Notes: generated from the sequence alone by a model not told the origin. A stretch of 64,000 bases of DNA from Saccharothrix sp. NRRL B-16314 (GCF_000716595.1 NZ_JNXC01000027.1:1-64000), one strand, 5' to 3'. Positions 9,142-18,178 are shown, counted from the stretch's first letter. Numbers and translations: made by a program.

Positions 9142-9846
9142 TTGGCCCTGAGCACCTGCACCGTCTGCGGTCGTCCGCCGGTCGACCGGTACGTCGTGTC
9201 GATGCACGGCGAGGTGACGTGCGCGCGGCACCACGCCCGGGAGGACTGCGCGCTGTGCGGACGGCCGAGGGACGGCGGTGAGCCGGGGTGGTCGAGGTTC
9301 ACCGCCACCACCTCGCGCTGCCCGACCTGCTCCCACCAGGCCGTGGACAGCCAGGAGGAGGCGAGGCGGCACATCCCGGCCGTCCGGGCGGAGATGGCCG
9401 CGCTGGGCATCCGGCTCGACCGGCGGGTGCGGGTGGCCCTGGTGGAGCCGGACCTGATCAACGCCGGCGGTCCGGGCCTCTGCCTCGGCCGCACCCTCCA
9501 GCGCATCGGGAACCCGGTGACCGCCGTGCTCGGCATCGAGATCGCGCGCGGCCTCACCTCGACCCACTTCGGCGCCACGGTCGCGCACGAGATCGGGCAC
9601 GCCTGGCTCGCCCAGCGTGGCGCGCGCGGCCTGGCGAAGCCGCTGGAAGAGGGGTTGTGCGAGCTGTTCTCGGGCGCCTGGCTCAAGCGCCGTGGCACGG
9701 AGTTCGCCCGCACCATGCGGCGGGTGGCGCTGGAGAACCCGGACCCCGTGTACGGGGCCGGCTACCGCATGGTCCGCGACGCCGTCGTCTCGCACGGCAT
9801 CGCGGTGGTGCTCGACTCGGTCTGCGCCCGCAGCCGGCTGCCGTGA
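9142..9846 (+). CDS. DA1-like zinc metallopeptidase with zinc-ribbon N-terminus
   Basis: 234 residues. Cysteine pairs CTVC, CALC and CPTC plus HH in the first 65 residues suggest a treble-clef/LIM-like zinc region. The C-terminal part has the gluzincin motif HEIGH (H149, E150, H153) and a third-ligand candidate in LEEGLCEL (about 169-173), matching the bacterial DA1-like peptidase family. It may process or be regulated by other components of the operon. The TTG start at 9142 follows the kinase stop after one base; coupling rather than a strong ribosome site probably drives translation. Confidence 0.78.
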   Translation: MALSTCTVCGRPPVDRYVVSMHGEVTCARHHAREDCALCGRPRDGGEPGWSRFTATTSRCPTCSHQAVDSQEEARRHIPAVRAEMAALGIRLDRRVRVALVEPDLINAGGPGLCLGRTLQRIGNPVTAVLGIEIARGLTSTHFGATVAHEIGHAWLAQRGARGLAKPLEEGLCELFSGAWLKRRGTEFARTMRRVALENPDPVYGAGYRMVRDAVVSHGIAVVLDSVCARSRLP

Positions 9847-9868
9847 TCACTTGCAGAAGGAGGACGTC

Positions 9869-10567
9869 GTGACGCTCGAACCCGTGAGCCGCGCGATCCT
9901 GGTCGTGGACATGGAGAAGTCCAGCGAGCGGACGGACACCGGGAAGGCGGACCTGCGCGCGGTGCTCTACCGCGTGCTGCACGACGCGCTGGACGCCGCC
10001 GACCTGCCCGCCGGGCGCCGCCGGTTGGACGACCTCGGCGACGGCGTGCTGGCGGTCGCGGACTCGGAGGTGCTGCCGCTGCTCGACCCGCTGCCGGACG
10101 TGGTGAGCGAAGGGCTCGCCCGCCACAACGCCGGTGTGCGGGCGGAAGCGTGGCTGCGGCTGCGCCTGGGTGTCCACTTCGGACTCGTGGCGCGCGACGA
10201 GCACGGCTGGGTCGGTGACGCGATGACCACCGCGTTCCGGATCGTCAACGGCGCGGGCGTGAAGTCGGTGCTCAAGGCGGCCGGCCGGGCGCAGTCCGTC
10301 GTGGTGGTCTCCGACCCCGTCCACGACGCCGTGGTGCGCCACGGCTACCGCGGCATCCGGCCCGAGTCCTACGGGAAGCTGGTCGACGAAGGCCGGACGG
10401 TGTGGGTGCGCGTGCCGGGCTACGTCCAACCACCCCTGCCCGGCGACGCGCCGAAGCCGACCGGCTCCGCCACCGGCAAGGTGTTCAACGCCTACAACAA
10501 CGGCCACGTCTTCAACGCCGACACGATGAACGTCGACGCCCGCATCGGGTTCGGGGGCACGTCGTGA
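9869..10567 (+). CDS. Class III nucleotidyl-cyclase-like protein with a beta-repeat tail
   Basis: 232 residues. VVDMEKSS (D14), DLGDGVLAV (D58) and RLGVHFG...WVGDAMTTAFRI follow the order of class III adenylate/guanylate cyclase motifs, including the first metal aspartate and the GDG turn. The transition-state Asn is replaced by Thr (TTAFR), so activity is uncertain. The tail (VFNAYNNGHVFNADTMN) is Asn/Gly/aliphatic rich and resembles short beta-solenoid repeats found on actinobacterial effector and NTPase proteins. The GTG at 9869 is preceded by AGAAGGAGG, the best ribosome site in the operon. It could produce a nucleotide signal or merely bind nucleotides. Confidence 0.65.
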   Translation: MTLEPVSRAILVVDMEKSSERTDTGKADLRAVLYRVLHDALDAADLPAGRRRLDDLGDGVLAVADSEVLPLLDPLPDVVSEGLARHNAGVRAEAWLRLRLGVHFGLVARDEHGWVGDAMTTAFRIVNGAGVKSVLKAAGRAQSVVVVSDPVHDAVVRHGYRGIRPESYGKLVDEGRTVWVRVPGYVQPPLPGDAPKPTGSATGKVFNAYNNGHVFNADTMNVDARIGFGGTS

Positions 10568-12798
10568 GCGACGAGCAGCCGGAGGAGCAGCCGGAGCCCG
10601 CGGCGGACGAACCGGCCGCCGACACCGAGGCGAAACCACCACCCGCCGAGCAGCCGGACGAGGACAGCGACGAACCGGACGCGAAGGCCAGCGCGTCCGA
10701 TCCGACGCAAGCCCGGAAGCTGCACCAGGACGCCCGTGCGATGGAGAACGCGCTCGCGGCCCTCCTCGGCGAGCGCCACGGCAACGGCATCGGCAACGTC
10801 TTCGTGGCGAACACGATCGGCCTGGTGGACGCCGGTCTGCCGCGGGCGTCGGGCTCGCGGCACGGGTCGCTGCCGACCGGACCGATCCCGGCGGAGTCCC
10901 TGAGCAGGGTGATCGGGACGTTCGTCAAGCCCGCCAACTACGACGAGCTGCGCCGTCGCCTGCGCGACCAGTGGTTGGTGCTGCTGCGCGCTCCCACCGG
11001 GTGGGGGCGCACGGCCACCGCGCTGAACCTCCTGGGCGTGGAGTGCGCGCTCGGCGTGGACAAGCTCAGCCCGGACACGGACCTGCGCTCGCCGTCCACC
11101 CCGATCGACCTCTCCGGCGACCGCGGCTACCTGCTGGAGGCGCTGGAGTTCGACCAGGCGGCGGCGCTGAGCGAGTTCTCGCTCGACCTGTGGCGGCTCA
11201 GGCTCGAGCAGTCGAAGTCGCGGATGGTCGTCCTCGTCGCGGCCGAGACGCCCCTGCGCGAGCGGGAACTCGCCGCGTACCTCGTGGACGGCGCGCAACG
11301 TGCGGACGACCAGGCGTTGGTGCTGAGCCACTTCCGGACCGGGCTGCGTGCCGCCGGGCTGCCGGCGCAGGACCTCGCCGACTTCCCCGAGTTCGCCGAC
11401 CTGGTCGAGGAGGTGGTCAGCCGCACGTTGCGGGCGCACGATTTGGCGGACCTCGGGCGCGGCCTGTGCGCGGTCGTCTCCGGCGACCGCACCATCGAGG
11501 ACGTCCGCCTCCAGTACGCGCTCAGCGCCGAGTCGGCGTTCCGCGAGTGGTTCGAGGGCCTGCCGGACAACGAGCACCGCGCCTTCGCGATCGCGCTCGG
11601 GTCGCTGGACGGCATGCCGCTGGCCACCGTCGCGGAGGCGGGCACGGCGCTCGCCAAGCTCATCCAGGCGGCCGAGATCCCGGACCCGCACGAGCGGACC
11701 CGCGCGGTGTTCGCCATCCGCACGCAGGACCTGGTCGAGCGGATGGACGCCGAGATCACCTCGACCGTCGAGGACAGCGAACTGGGCAGCCTGGCGGCCG
11801 AGGTGGTCCGCTTCCGCGACCCGCACCGGCCGCGCAAGGTGCTCGAACACGTCTGGCGCGAGTACCCCGAGGCGCACGGCGTGGTCCGGCGCTGGCTGCG
11901 CGGCCTGGGCAGTTCACCGGACCGGCACGTGCGCATCCGCGCGGGCGTCGCGGTCGGCCTGCTGAGCCTGGCGGAGTTCGACCACGCGCGGCGGCACGTG
12001 ATCGAGCCGTGGGCCGACGAGAACGACTACTGGGAGCGGCAGGCCGTGATCGGCGCCCTGCGGCTGCCCGCCATGGAACCGGACCTGCAACCGCTGATCA
12101 CCCGCATGATCGACCGCTGGTTGAAGGGCAAGGCGGCGACCGGCCGCCGGACCGCCGCCGTCGCCGCGCTGGCCACGTTGCCGATCATGACCACCGCGCA
12201 GGTGCTCAAGCGGCTCCGGCGGGCCGCCGACACCGACGAGCCGCGGATGATCATCTCGGTGGCCGACGCCGTCACCACGCTCTCGCTGGAGGACGACCGG
12301 CTCGACCTGGTGCTCGGCGCGCTCCTGCTGTGGACGCGGGCGACCAGGACGACCGTGCGCGACACCGCCCTGATGTGCGTGCTCCAGCTGATCGTGTACC
12401 TCCAGGTGTCCGAGGACGGCAGCACCGATCCGTGGCCCGGCCTGCTGTGGGTGGCCGACCTCGACCGGCGTGCGGACGACCCGGAACGCCGGGTCGCCGT
12501 CGGCGCCCACCGGCTCACCCGGCGGGAGGCGGTCGTCCAGCTGATCGCCCGCGCGCTGGAGGCCCAGTACTTCATGCCCGACGCGTTCAAGGTGGTCCAG
12601 CGCTGGGTCAAGACGGCCCAGCGCGACAACACGCAGCTGGAGCCGCTGGGCGCGCTGCTCGCCGACGTCGTCGGCGCCATCGGCTCGTCCGGGACCGTGC
12701 GGTCCCACCTGGCCGACTGGGCGCGGGCCCGGCGCGGCCCCGTCGACGCCGTCACCCGACTGCTCGCCGTTCTCGACCGTGAGGAGAACCGACCGTGA
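10564..12798 (+). CDS. Large P-loop/helical-repeat protein (STAND-like)
   Basis: 744 residues. An acidic, Pro/Glu-rich N-terminus (1-48) precedes a segment GNGIGNVFVANTIGLVD (73-89) that resembles the tail of the preceding protein. A P-loop-like motif APTGWGRT (143-150) follows, with Arg where Walker A has Lys. Then come a possible Walker B (MVVLVAAE) and a long alpha-helical C-terminus resembling HEAT/Armadillo repeats (about 400-740). This arrangement recalls STAND NTPases used as sensors in bacterial conflict systems, but the family is not recognised with certainty. It overlaps the cyclase-like gene by GTGA. Confidence 0.6.
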   Translation: MSDEQPEEQPEPAADEPAADTEAKPPPAEQPDEDSDEPDAKASASDPTQARKLHQDARAMENALAALLGERHGNGIGNVFVANTIGLVDAGLPRASGSRHGSLPTGPIPAESLSRVIGTFVKPANYDELRRRLRDQWLVLLRAPTGWGRTATALNLLGVECALGVDKLSPDTDLRSPSTPIDLSGDRGYLLEALEFDQAAALSEFSLDLWRLRLEQSKSRMVVLVAAETPLRERELAAYLVDGAQRADDQALVLSHFRTGLRAAGLPAQDLADFPEFADLVEEVVSRTLRAHDLADLGRGLCAVVSGDRTIEDVRLQYALSAESAFREWFEGLPDNEHRAFAIALGSLDGMPLATVAEAGTALAKLIQAAEIPDPHERTRAVFAIRTQDLVERMDAEITSTVEDSELGSLAAEVVRFRDPHRPRKVLEHVWREYPEAHGVVRRWLRGLGSSPDRHVRIRAGVAVGLLSLAEFDHARRHVIEPWADENDYWERQAVIGALRLPAMEPDLQPLITRMIDRWLKGKAATGRRTAAVAALATLPIMTTAQVLKRLRRAADTDEPRMIISVADAVTTLSLEDDRLDLVLGALLLWTRATRTTVRDTALMCVLQLIVYLQVSEDGSTDPWPGLLWVADLDRRADDPERRVAVGAHRLTRREAVVQLIARALEAQYFMPDAFKVVQRWVKTAQRDNTQLEPLGALLADVVGAIGSSGTVRSHLADWARARRGPVDAVTRLLAVLDREENRP

Positions 12799-13910
12799 CC
12801 GACAACCCGAACCCGGCACCGGAGCCGCTGATCACCTGCGTCCCGGTGAGGTTTGGCGAGATGATGTCCCGGCGCCGCCCGGTGCCCAGGGCCGACCAGG
12901 CGACCGTCTACCTCGACGCGAACGGGCGCTACCACCACGCCACCCAGCAGGTGCCGCTCGGCGGCGTGATGGGCTACCGGAACCTGTTCCTGGTCGACAT
13001 GTCGGTGTTCTCCCGCAACTTCGAGCTCCAGCTGCCGAGCCGGGAGCAGGCGTTCTACTTCACCGCCAAGGTCACCGCGCGCTGGCGGATCACCGACCCG
13101 GTCGAGGCGGTGAAGACCAACCTGGTCGACGTCGGCCCGATCCTGTTCCCGCACGTCCAGCGCGTGCTGCGCGACATCTGCGTCACGTTCCCGATCGACG
13201 ACTGCACGGGCGCCGAGCGGGCCGCCTCCTTCGCGTTCACCGATCCCCGGCGGAAGCAGCAGCTCACCCAGGGCGTGAGCATCCTCGACTGCGACACCGC
13301 GCTCACCCTGGACGCCGCCACCATCGCCTACATCACCCGGCGCACGGAGGACGCGCGGGCGCACGTGGTGAAGACGGAAGGCCTGCTGCGCTCGGAGGTC
13401 GAGCAGACCGCCCAGCAGCAGATCGACGTGCTCTCCCGCGGCCACGAGCTGGCGATGAAGCAGCTGGAGGAGGAGTACCGGCTCAAGCTGGAGCGGCAGC
13501 GGATGGAGTTCTTCAGCGGCGCGGTCGCGCAGGACCCGAACAACCTGATCGGCATCATGCTGTCCCACTCGCCCGAGCGCGCGCCCGACGTGATCGACAT
13601 GCTCATGAAGCGGCACCGGATGGAGCTCGAAGAGGCCAAGCAGCTGGTGGAGGTCATGCTCAAGAACGGGCTCGTCGCGCGCAGCGACGTCACCGGGATC
13701 GTGGACCGCGCCACCACGCTGCTGACCGGCCGGATGTCGAGCGCGCCGTTCAACGTCGACCTGGACACCGCGTCCCCGCCGCTGGTCCCCGGCACGCCGG
13801 CCGCATCGCTGGAGCAGCCCCTCACCGTGGAGTTGCTGTCCGACTCGTCCAAGCCCTTGTTCGCGCCGTTGGACGACGACGAGGAAGACGACGACGAGGA
13901 CGATCTGTGA
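12795..13910 (+). CDS. SPFH/band-7-like protein with acidic C-terminus
   Basis: 371 residues. The N-terminal half (about 15-200) reads like an SPFH domain: a beta-rich start, then FTAKVTARWRITDPVEAV, a typical stomatin/flotillin core. A charged helical segment follows (about 185-260) that could form the oligomer coiled coil. The last twelve residues are almost all Asp/Glu (DDDEEDDDEDDL). No transmembrane hairpin is evident, so it may assemble in the cytosol or bind the membrane through DUF4407. It is the last gene of the operon, with a GTGA overlap upstream. Confidence 0.65.
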   Translation: MTDNPNPAPEPLITCVPVRFGEMMSRRRPVPRADQATVYLDANGRYHHATQQVPLGGVMGYRNLFLVDMSVFSRNFELQLPSREQAFYFTAKVTARWRITDPVEAVKTNLVDVGPILFPHVQRVLRDICVTFPIDDCTGAERAASFAFTDPRRKQQLTQGVSILDCDTALTLDAATIAYITRRTEDARAHVVKTEGLLRSEVEQTAQQQIDVLSRGHELAMKQLEEEYRLKLERQRMEFFSGAVAQDPNNLIGIMLSHSPERAPDVIDMLMKRHRMELEEAKQLVEVMLKNGLVARSDVTGIVDRATTLLTGRMSSAPFNVDLDTASPPLVPGTPAASLEQPLTVELLSDSSKPLFAPLDDDEEDDDEDDL

Positions 13911-14087
13911 GCGCACCGAGGCCGCTCTGAACTGTGCACGGTTTGTGTGCGTCGCGTGTGGTGGGGCGTGCGAGGCTATGCGTCGCCGCCGCCCGGTGCG
14001 TCATTTTCCGCCGTTCTCGAGAAACGGCACGATTCGACGCAATTCCGCCCGGCACACACATTTCGCAATTCAGGAAGAGAAGGACTC

Positions 14088-14684
14088 ATGACCCAGCAGA
14101 CCTCCTACCCGCCTGTTCCGCAGCAATCCGCCCAGCCGCCCAGGAACGGCCTGGGCACGGCCGGGTTCGTGCTCGGCCTGGTGGGTCTGGTGTTCTCGCC
14201 CATCCCGTTCATCGGCGTGGTCGCCTGGCCGCTGGTCATCCTGGGTCTGATCTTCTCCGCGGTCGGGTTGTCGCGGGTCGGCAAGGGCATCGCCACCAAC
14301 AAGGGCCTGTCGATCGCGGGCATCGTGGCGTCCGTGATCGGCCTCGCCGTCTGCATCGTGTGGGTGGTCGTGTTCAACCAGGCGGTCAACGAGATCAAGG
14401 AGGAGGTCAGCCGGGTCGCCAAGGTCGACTACGAGGTCTCCGGTGACGCGGCGAACGTGGAGATCCTCTACGGCGAGGTGCTCGACCCGAAGACCGAGAC
14501 CACCCCGGCGCTGCCGTGGACCAAGCAGGTCGAGAACCAGGGCGTGTACAAGGGCGGCACCCTGACCGCCACGGCCGACGAGAACGGCGGCACGGTGACC
14601 TGCAAGATCACCGTCGACGGCGAGGTCGTGTCGACGAACACCGCGACCGGCCCGTACGCCACCGCGTCCTGCGTCGGCACCTGA
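14088..14684 (+). CDS. DUF4190 membrane protein with MmpS-like exported domain
   Basis: 198 residues. A Pro/Gln-rich N-terminus is followed by two hydrophobic segments (about 24-60 and 72-95) typical of DUF4190. The C-terminal 100 residues form a beta-rich domain with two cysteines (VTCKIT, ASCVGT) like MmpS-type domains. It is probably anchored in the membrane with the C-terminus outside. A GGAAGAGAAGG ribosome site precedes the ATG at 14088. It has its own upstream region (13911-14087) and terminator, so it is not part of the preceding operon. Its role is unknown. Confidence 0.8.
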   Translation: MTQQTSYPPVPQQSAQPPRNGLGTAGFVLGLVGLVFSPIPFIGVVAWPLVILGLIFSAVGLSRVGKGIATNKGLSIAGIVASVIGLAVCIVWVVVFNQAVNEIKEEVSRVAKVDYEVSGDAANVEILYGEVLDPKTETTPALPWTKQVENQGVYKGGTLTATADENGGTVTCKITVDGEVVSTNTATGPYATASCVGT

Positions 14685-14698
14685 TCCGAGCACGCGCG

Positions 14699-14731
14699 CA
14701 GGGCCCGGCGGGACCGTTCCGCCGGGCCCTG
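14699..14731. terminator. Hairpin terminator
   Basis: A perfect 13-bp inverted repeat (CAGGGCCCGGCGG, loop of seven, CCGCCGGGCCCTG) lies between the convergent membrane-protein and SARP genes and can serve both strands. Confidence 0.8.
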
Positions 14732-14748
14732 ACCCGGTCCCGGTGGGC

Positions 14749-16560
14749 TCAGCGGTGCGCGGCGCAGACCGCGTCCCGGTCGTCGCGGTCCGCCCGCTCG
14801 ACGCCGTACACGCGCAGCAGCTCGGGCAACCGGTACAGCGGCTCGCAGCCCGCGTCGACGCCGCTCGCGGCCAGCAGGCTGGACTGCACCAGCTCCTCGA
14901 TCACCCCGTCGGCGTCCGCCACGTCGAGCACGGCCGCGACCACGCCCTCCGCCACGTCGACCGGGCCGAGCAGCGCCAGTCGGCGAAGCCCGGCACGGGC
15001 CAGCGGCCCCAGGCTCTCGTAGCTGCGCGCGACGGCGGCGCGCACCTGGAGCCCGCCGACGGCGAGCTCGTCCAACCGGTCGTCCTCGTCGGCCAGCCGG
15101 CCGGCCAGCGCCCGCACGCTCAGGTGTCGCCGCGCCGCGAGCCTGGTCCCCGCGATCCGCACCGCAAGCGGAACGCCTCCGCAGAGCGAAACCACCTGGT
15201 CAGCGGCGTCTCGCTCCCGGTCGATGCGCTCCTGTCCCGCTATCCGGCCCAGCAACGCCCGGCCCTCGGACGCGGTGAACGGCGGGATCGCCAGCGAGGT
15301 CGAGCCGGCCAGGCCGTTCAGCCGCTTCCGGCCGGTGACCAGCACCGCGCAGCCCGCGGTTCCCGGCAGCAGGGCGCGCACACCGGCGGCGGACGCGGCG
15401 TCGTCCAGCACGACCAGCACCCGCCGGTCGGCGAGGCAGGCGCGCACGCCCGCCGTCCGTTCCTCCAGGTCTTCGGGGATCACGGCGCTGACGGGGCAGA
15501 GCGCGCGCAGCAGCCCGCCCAGCACGTCCCGGGGCTGCTTCGGGTTCGACGAGGTGCCCGCGAGGTGCACGAACAGCTGGCCGTCGGGGAACTCCGCGCG
15601 CAGCCGGTGCGCCACCCGGATGGCCAACGCGGTCTTGCCGACGCCGGGCTCACCGGTGAGCACCACGACCGGCACCGACGCGGCGTCCTCCCGCAGCGCC
15701 GCCACCACCTGCTCCAGCTCGGCGCCCCGGCCGGCGAAGTCGGCGGTGTCCGGCGGCAGCTGGCAGAGCGGGAACACCGGCTCGACCGCCACCGGTTCCG
15801 GTTTCGGTTCCGGCGTCAGCTCGGGCACGTCACCACGCAGGATCTCCTGGTGCAGCCGTCGCAACGCCGGGCTCGGCTCCAGCCCGAGCGCCTGGACGAG
15901 CGCGTCGCGGGTGGTCCGGTAGGCGGCCAACGCGTCCGCCTGCCTGCCGCCGCCGCACAGCGCGATCATGAGCTGGCGGCACAACCGTTCCCGGGTCGGG
16001 TGGTCGACCACCGCCGCCTCCAACTCGCCGACCACCTCGACGTGCCGCCCAGCCGCGAGCTCGGCCTCGAACCGGTCCTCGAAGACGATCAGCCTGGTGG
16101 CCTCGCAGTGCGAGAACTCCGGTTCGAGCGCGGCGATGTCGAGGTCGGCCACCGGGCGGTCGCGCCACAGCGCCAACGCGCTGCGGTAGAGGTCCGCCGC
16201 CTGGGCGTGGTCGCCGCGCCGGGAGGCGAGCCGTCCGGCGTCGACCCTGGCGCGGAAGACGTGCAGGTCGAGGTCACCCGGTGCGACCCGGAGCAGGTAC
16301 TGGCCGTCGACGTGGTCGATCCGCAGACCGGGCAGCCGCTCGCGCAGCCGTGACACGTAGGTGTGCAGGTTGGACAAATAGGACTTGGGCGGATCGCCGT
16401 CCCACACCGCGTCGACGAGGTGGTGGACGGAAACCGGTTTTCCCGCGTGCATCAACAGGACGGCGAGCAGTGCCCGCAGACGTCGGCCGCGAATCTGTAC
16501 GTGCGCACCATCCGATCCGAACACGGTGAGCGGACCAAGCACTCCGAACTTCACCGACAC
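14749..16560 (-). CDS. AfsR/SARP-family transcriptional activator with NB-ARC domain
   Basis: 603 residues. The N-terminal winged helix (FGVLGPLTVF...RRLRALLAVLL) and bacterial transcriptional activation domain (about 95-245, ending ALGLEPSPALRRLH) define a SARP. An NB-ARC ATPase follows with Walker A GEPGVGKTA and VLVVLDDA. The protein stops soon after the winged helix beyond NB-ARC and lacks the TPR array of full-length AfsR (about 1000 residues). SARPs activate secondary metabolism genes, often nearby; the divergent ATP-grasp gene is the obvious candidate target. The start is GTG 16560 or GTG 16554; neither has a strong ribosome site. Confidence 0.88.
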   Translation of the reverse strand: MSVKFGVLGPLTVFGSDGAHVQIRGRRLRALLAVLLMHAGKPVSVHHLVDAVWDGDPPKSYLSNLHTYVSRLRERLPGLRIDHVDGQYLLRVAPGDLDLHVFRARVDAGRLASRRGDHAQAADLYRSALALWRDRPVADLDIAALEPEFSHCEATRLIVFEDRFEAELAAGRHVEVVGELEAAVVDHPTRERLCRQLMIALCGGGRQADALAAYRTTRDALVQALGLEPSPALRRLHQEILRGDVPELTPEPKPEPVAVEPVFPLCQLPPDTADFAGRGAELEQVVAALREDAASVPVVVLTGEPGVGKTALAIRVAHRLRAEFPDGQLFVHLAGTSSNPKQPRDVLGGLLRALCPVSAVIPEDLEERTAGVRACLADRRVLVVLDDAASAAGVRALLPGTAGCAVLVTGRKRLNGLAGSTSLAIPPFTASEGRALLGRIAGQERIDRERDAADQVVSLCGGVPLAVRIAGTRLAARRHLSVRALAGRLADEDDRLDELAVGGLQVRAAVARSYESLGPLARAGLRRLALLGPVDVAEGVVAAVLDVADADGVIEELVQSSLLAASGVDAGCEPLYRLPELLRVYGVERADRDDRDAVCAAHR

Positions 16561-17030
16561 ACTGTAGGAGCAAAGAGCGGTATCAAGTAACCATCCGAAC
16601 AATGTAGTTGGGATAATTTCACCTAATCGCGAGTTCACCTCGCATCGCGAATCTCCGCGCGCTTTTCTCCGGTCGTGTCCACGCCCGCGGAACACCCGGT
16701 CCGGCGGGTGGTCCGGGGCCCCTCGGCGGCCCGGCATTTGGGTGACGCGGCGGCGACGTGACACTCTGGGGCCATACCGCCCGCATCGGGCAGTTTCGCC
16801 CACGGTTCACGAATCCGGCTCCCGAGCACCGACCGGGCACGCAGTGGACGCCGCCTCTCGACGGCACTTGATCGTTCTCCGGTCCCACCCGCACCACGCG
16901 GTCCCTGCGGCGCCCCTCCACACCACCGTGTGGCGGTCGCGGCCGTCCCGACTCACCCCCACGGGAGCACGTCATCAGCATCTCCACTCCGCTGCCACCG
17001 GCCGTCGGCGCGCCTCGCGCACTCGCGGAC
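16561..17030. other. Divergent regulatory region between SARP and ATP-grasp genes
   Basis: Some 470 bases without a supportable gene. The part next to the SARP gene (16561-16640) is AT-richer. A GGGAG element at 16963-16967 may be the ribosome site of an upstream, non-canonical start of the ATP-grasp gene, because its frame is open from there. Confidence 0.4.
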
Positions 17031-18170
17031 GTGTACGGCCCCGGCGTCGCCGTGTGCGCGCGGCCTGCCGCGGGCGTCGCGGCGAGCCGGCACCGCACCA
17101 CCGTCGACGCGCTGTCCGCCCGACCGGTCGCCGTCGCCGGCGGCACCCCGGTGATCTGCAGTGCGGGCGGCACGGACCCGACGCTGCTGGCGGTGCTGCG
17201 CGACGGCGGCCTGCCGGTCGGCGACGACCTGCGCGCGTTCCGCGACGAGGCCGGGTTCGCGGCGCGCGTCACCGAGGCGGTGGCGGACGGCCTGCTGATC
17301 TCGGCGGAGTACCCGCTGCCGACCGCGCTGTGCCCGGACGAGCGCACGGTGAAGACCGGTCGGCTGGTCGGGTTCCTGAACAACAAGGCCAGCATCAGTA
17401 CGTTCGTCGACCCCCGGTTCCACGCGCGGCGCAGCGTCGTCACGCGGGACGAGCTGGCCGAGGCGACGCCGGCGGAGAAGTCGTGGGTGCTGAAGGCGGC
17501 GACCAACGACGCGCACGGCGGCAGCCTGGACGTGTACCTGCACCAGGCGGGCGAGCCGGTGGAGTTCCCGGCGTTCACCGACCTCCTCGGCGAGTTCGTG
17601 GTCGAGGAGTACCTGGACATCGTGCGCAACTGGGGCATCCAGCTGTACGTCGGGCCGGACGCGGTGGCCAGGCTGCTGGCCGTCACCGAGCAGCGCGTCG
17701 ACGCCACCGGCGTGTACGTCGGCGGACTGTTCGGCCTGGTCAGCCCGCCGCCGGCGGACCTGCTCGCGGAGTGCGTCGCGATCACCCAGCGCGCGGCGGA
17801 CGTCGGCTACCGGGGCCTGTGCAGCCTGGACTGCGCCGAGACCGGGGACGGCCGGCTGGTGATGCTCGACCTGAACTTCCGGATCACCAGCGGCTCCATC
17901 CCGCTGCTGGCGCTCCAGTCCGTCCGCCCGGACGCCCTGGACGGCCACGCCGAGTCGGTGAAGCTCACCGTCGCCGCGCCCCTGGCCGACCTGCTGACCC
18001 ACCTGCGCCCCACCCTGGCCGCCGGAGGGGTCCTCATCACCTCGGGCCACGACACCACCCGCACCGACAACCCCGTCAGGCTGAGCACCCTGCAACTGCT
18101 GGTCCACGGCGACGACCCCCACGACGTCACCGCCCGTCGCGGCGCGCTCGAAGTCGAATTCGGCCACTGA
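17031..18170 (+). CDS. ATP-grasp domain protein
   Basis: About 379 residues from GTG 17031. The central and C-terminal parts have the look of an ATP-grasp ligase: KSWVLKAATNDAHGGSLDVY (Lys in the ATP site), FVVEEYLDIVRNWGIQLYV, a Cys/Asp core GLCSLDCAETGDGRLVMLDLNFR with the acidic-Asn metal ligands, and a preceding pre-ATP-grasp region. Such enzymes join a carboxylate to an amine or thiol and are common in natural-product pathways. The frame is open for about 20 codons upstream of the GTG, with a GGGAG at 16963, so the true start may be earlier. It is probably a target of the divergent SARP. Confidence 0.75.
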   Translation: MYGPGVAVCARPAAGVAASRHRTTVDALSARPVAVAGGTPVICSAGGTDPTLLAVLRDGGLPVGDDLRAFRDEAGFAARVTEAVADGLLISAEYPLPTALCPDERTVKTGRLVGFLNNKASISTFVDPRFHARRSVVTRDELAEATPAEKSWVLKAATNDAHGGSLDVYLHQAGEPVEFPAFTDLLGEFVVEEYLDIVRNWGIQLYVGPDAVARLLAVTEQRVDATGVYVGGLFGLVSPPPADLLAECVAITQRAADVGYRGLCSLDCAETGDGRLVMLDLNFRITSGSIPLLALQSVRPDALDGHAESVKLTVAAPLADLLTHLRPTLAAGGVLITSGHDTTRTDNPVRLSTLQLLVHGDDPHDVTARRGALEVEFGH

Positions 18171-18178
18171 CCGACCCG

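Noticed and set aside
7122..9716. Minus-strand open frame of 864 codons over the phosphatase and kinase genes
   Set aside because: Composition is Ser/Arg/Pro-rich with no motif, and it is antisense to three well-supported genes.
3617..13910. Classical tellurite-resistance (ter) operon
   Set aside because: The TerY-P triad is present but TerB, TerC, TerD and TerE homologues are absent, so tellurite resistance is not claimed.
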